DNA from: Sphingobium nicotianae
GTDB taxonomy: Bacteria > Pseudomonadota > Alphaproteobacteria > Sphingomonadales > Sphingomonadaceae
DNA: 64,000 nt
Assembly: GCF_018603885.1 (NCBI RefSeq)
Contig: NZ_JAHGAW010000009.1
Span: forward strand, 171,600 to 235,599
Reading direction: 5' to 3'
Under the pieces are notes generated by a model, which did not search any database, was not told the DNA's origin, and saw nothing but the letters and a program-made list of their open reading frames with translations. The position numbers and the translations under genes are program-made. Positions 62,337 through 64,000 of this stretch are shown here, one piece after another (the first letter of the stretch is position 1; the number at the start of each line of letters is the position of its first letter).

Positions 62337-62600
62337 ATGAGCGCTCATACCCAAAACAGCCCCGCGCGGGACGCGATGACCGGCCCGCGCTGCCCTTTTT
62401 GCGAGGCGCCGTGGACCGAGGCGATGCTCGATCAATATGATGCGCTGGTCGATCCGAACGGCTGCGCCTGCTGCGGATCGGCTGGAGTGATCGATCATGG
62501 CGAGGATCATCACGCGCATCAGGAGCGCGTCATTCCGACCAGTGACCTGTGCTGCGAGAGCTGCGGCAAGGCCATTTTCCGGGCGCCGGGCTCCCTCTAG
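62337..62600 (+). CDS. Small Cys/His-rich zinc-ribbon-like protein
   Basis: An 87-residue protein with three Cys pairs: CPFCEAPW, CACCGSAG and CCESCGKAIF, plus a His-rich stretch DHGEDHHAHQERVIP. Two zinc-binding knuckles are likely. It begins 11 bases after the methyltransferase stop, as last gene of the MFS-amidohydrolase-methyltransferase group. It may be a metallochaperone or accessory protein for the metal enzymes of the operon; no family was recognised. Confidence 0.65.
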   Translation: MSAHTQNSPARDAMTGPRCPFCEAPWTEAMLDQYDALVDPNGCACCGSAGVIDHGEDHHAHQERVIPTSDLCCESCGKAIFRAPGSL

Positions 62601-62617
62601 GATTTCGGGCGGATCGA

Positions 62618-62660
62618 CGAAAAGCGAAACGGCCCCGGACTCGCGTCCGGGGCCGTCTTC
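62618..62660. terminator. Bidirectional terminator between convergent genes
   Basis: CGGCCCCGGA (62630-62639) and TCCGGGGCCG (62646-62655) form a 10-base stem with a 6-base loop. On the minus strand the stem is followed by TTTCGCTTTT; on the plus strand by TCTTCGTC. It ends adenosine kinase leftward and may end the zinc-ribbon operon rightward. Confidence 0.88.
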
Positions 62661-62682
62661 GTCTGCCCGCAGGCAAAGGAGA

Positions 62683-63660
62683 TCAGGCGAGTTCGCGCAG
62701 CGGCTGCAGCGGGCGAGCACCATAATGCTGGATCACCTCGGCCGCACCGATGCTGCCCAGGCGGCCGCATTCGGCGAAGGGCAGGTGGCGGCTGAGGCCA
62801 TAGAGGACGCCGGCGGCATAGAGGTCGCCCGCGCCCGTCGTGTCGACCAGGTCCTTGATCGGCGCCGCGGGGATCTCATAGCGCCCGTCGCCGCTGGCGA
62901 TCAGGGAGCCCTGCGCGCCCAGCGTGATCGCGACGATGTCGATCTTGGCGGACAGGTCGTTGGCGGCGGCGGCGATGTCGCGGCTGCCGTAGAGCGCCTC
63001 GATCTCATCGTCATTGGCAAAGAGAATGTCGATATGGTCGGCGATCAGCGCCTTGAACTCGTCCTTGTAGCGATGGACGCAGAAGCTGTCGGAAAGGGTC
63101 AGGGCGACCTTGCGGCCGGCGGCGCGGGCGATGGTCGAGGCCTTGCGGAAGGCTTCCTTGGCGGCCGGCGGATCGAACAGATAGCCTTCGAGATAAGTGA
63201 TCGCGCTGGCCGCGACGAGATCGGCATCAACATCGTCCGGTGTCAGATCGACGCAGGCGCCCAGATGCGTGCCCATGGTGCGCTGGGCGTCGTCCGTGAC
63301 CATGACCAGGCAGCGCGCGGTGGCGACGCCGTCCGGCGCGGCGGGCGTCGCGAAATGAACGCCGATAGACTTGAGGTCATGCGCGAAGATGTCGCCGAAC
63401 TCGTCCTGCTTCACCTTGCCGATGAAGGCTGCCTTGCCGCCGAAGGACGCGATGCCGGCGATGGTGTTGGCCGCCGAGCCGCCCGAGGCCTCGATGGCCG
63501 AACCCATGTCGCCATAGATGGCATGTGCACGCGCCTCGTCGATCAGCGCCATGCCGCCCTTGGGCATGTCATGCTTGGCCAGAAAAGCCTCGTCGGTCTG
63601 GGCAATGATGTCGACAATCGCATTGCCGACACCGAGCACATCATAGGTCGCGTCGCTCAT
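62683..63660 (-). CDS. Adenosine kinase (PfkB family)
   Basis: A 325-residue ribokinase-fold kinase, ATP plus adenosine to AMP plus ADP. YDVLGVGNAIVDIIAQTDE and GGSAANTIAGIASFGGKAAFIGKV are the PfkB signature 1 area, and LVDTTGAGDLYAAGVLYGL contains the anion hole and catalytic Asp (signature 2). Located directly downstream of the adenosylhomocysteinase gene and read the same way, it removes the adenosine that enzyme releases. Ends in a strong terminator. Confidence 0.92.
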   Translation of the reverse strand: MSDATYDVLGVGNAIVDIIAQTDEAFLAKHDMPKGGMALIDEARAHAIYGDMGSAIEASGGSAANTIAGIASFGGKAAFIGKVKQDEFGDIFAHDLKSIGVHFATPAAPDGVATARCLVMVTDDAQRTMGTHLGACVDLTPDDVDADLVAASAITYLEGYLFDPPAAKEAFRKASTIARAAGRKVALTLSDSFCVHRYKDEFKALIADHIDILFANDDEIEALYGSRDIAAAANDLSAKIDIVAITLGAQGSLIASGDGRYEIPAAPIKDLVDTTGAGDLYAAGVLYGLSRHLPFAECGRLGSIGAAEVIQHYGARPLQPLRELA

Positions 63661-63825
63661 CTTGGTTCCCTGCTTTAAGTCCGGTGATGGGGATTTGGCT
63701 CATAGGCGGGCAAGGGGTTCGAAACCAGCCCGCCAATCGAAATGCTTCCGTCCAGAGTTTGAAGAAGGGACGCTCTTAGGAGAGAGAGCAAGAGCGCCCC
63801 TTCTGCAAGCTCTGGAATAGGTACG

Positions 63826-63853
63826 GGGAGGCGCGGTCGGTGCCGCGCCTCCC
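63826..63853 (-). terminator. Hairpin after adenosylhomocysteinase gene
   Basis: GGGAGGCGCGG and CCGCGCCTCCC (11 of 11) around a 6-base loop, 7 bases after the stop codon on the minus strand. No clear T-tract, so it may be an mRNA-stabilising hairpin or weak terminator. Confidence 0.65.
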
Positions 63854-63860
63854 TTGGATC

Positions 63861-64000
63861 TTAGTAGCGATAATGATCGGGCTTGAAGGGGCCCTTGGTG
63901 GAGACGCCGATATAGGCGGCCTGCTTCTCGGTGAGGGTGGAGAGCTTGACCCCGAGCTTGTCGAGGTGGAGGGCGGCGACCTTCTCGTCGAGATGCTTGG
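63861..64000 (-). CDS. ahcY: Adenosylhomocysteinase, C-terminal end (partial)
   Basis: Only the last 46 codons lie in the window. They encode [20 protein letters not shown], then [20 protein letters not shown] and DHYRY followed by TAA. This is the invariant C-terminus of S-adenosylhomocysteine hydrolase, in which the Lys and Tyr of K-P-D-H-Y-R-Y close the NAD site of the neighbouring subunit. The enzyme splits S-adenosylhomocysteine into adenosine and homocysteine. Confidence 0.97.
   Translation of the reverse strand, partial: KHLDEKVAALHLDKLGVKLSTLTEKQAAYIGVSTKGPFKPDHYRY

Noticed and set aside
14395..62600. A mobile genomic island with integrase or tRNA attachment site
   Set aside because: No integrase, transposase, tRNA or flanking direct repeat was seen in the window, so mobility is not supported.

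Overview
The window looks like chromosomal DNA of a sphingomonad (Sphingomonas/Sphingobium/Novosphingobium type alphaproteobacterium). The reasons are the high G+C, dense coding on both strands, TonB-dependent receptors with 'DNLQ(D)TPIAI'-like plugs, an ast operon lacking astC/astE, short palindromic intergenic repeats of several families, and an adenosine kinase/adenosylhomocysteinase pair at the right end. No rRNA, tRNA, CRISPR array, transposase or integrase was recognised.

Left part (1-13.4 kb): a partial MFS transporter, a VOC protein, then a leftward operon for arginine succinylation: MFS transporter of the aromatic-acid type, M20 hydrolase, astA, astD, astB and a DUF1338/HglS-like 2-oxoacid dioxygenase whose start overlaps the astB stop. 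It is followed by a CmcJ/NvfI-type oxygenase, a DUF3788 protein, a second MFS transporter, a low-affinity iron permease-like protein, a 40-residue membrane peptide and an SDR.

Middle and right part (14.4-62.6 kb): an accessory catabolic region built from repeated kinds of genes. There are three AraC regulators, three Asp-box (sialidase-like) beta-propeller proteins, three PF04909 amidohydrolases, two TonB receptors, two MetE-core zinc proteins, SnoaL/NTF2-like proteins (one with three tandem domains), an enolase-superfamily enzyme, a ThuA-like protein, an NHL propeller, a GntR and a LysR regulator, an FMO/azoreductase pair, a heterodimeric ABC exporter, a complete YejABEF peptide importer and a four-gene MFS-amidohydrolase-methyltransferase-zinc ribbon operon. 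Several control regions share TCCGG-type boxes. I read this as an uptake-and-degradation system for one class of external compound, probably aromatic or glycosidic; the substrate cannot be read from the sequence.

Embedded at 20.1-22.5 kb is an ECF42 sigma factor with two DGPF/YCII genes. Each of the two target genes is preceded by the same two-block promoter with identical spacing, which is the cleanest regulatory signal in the window.

The right edge (62.6-64 kb) returns to core metabolism: adenosine kinase and the C-terminus of adenosylhomocysteinase, both leftward, with clear hairpin terminators.
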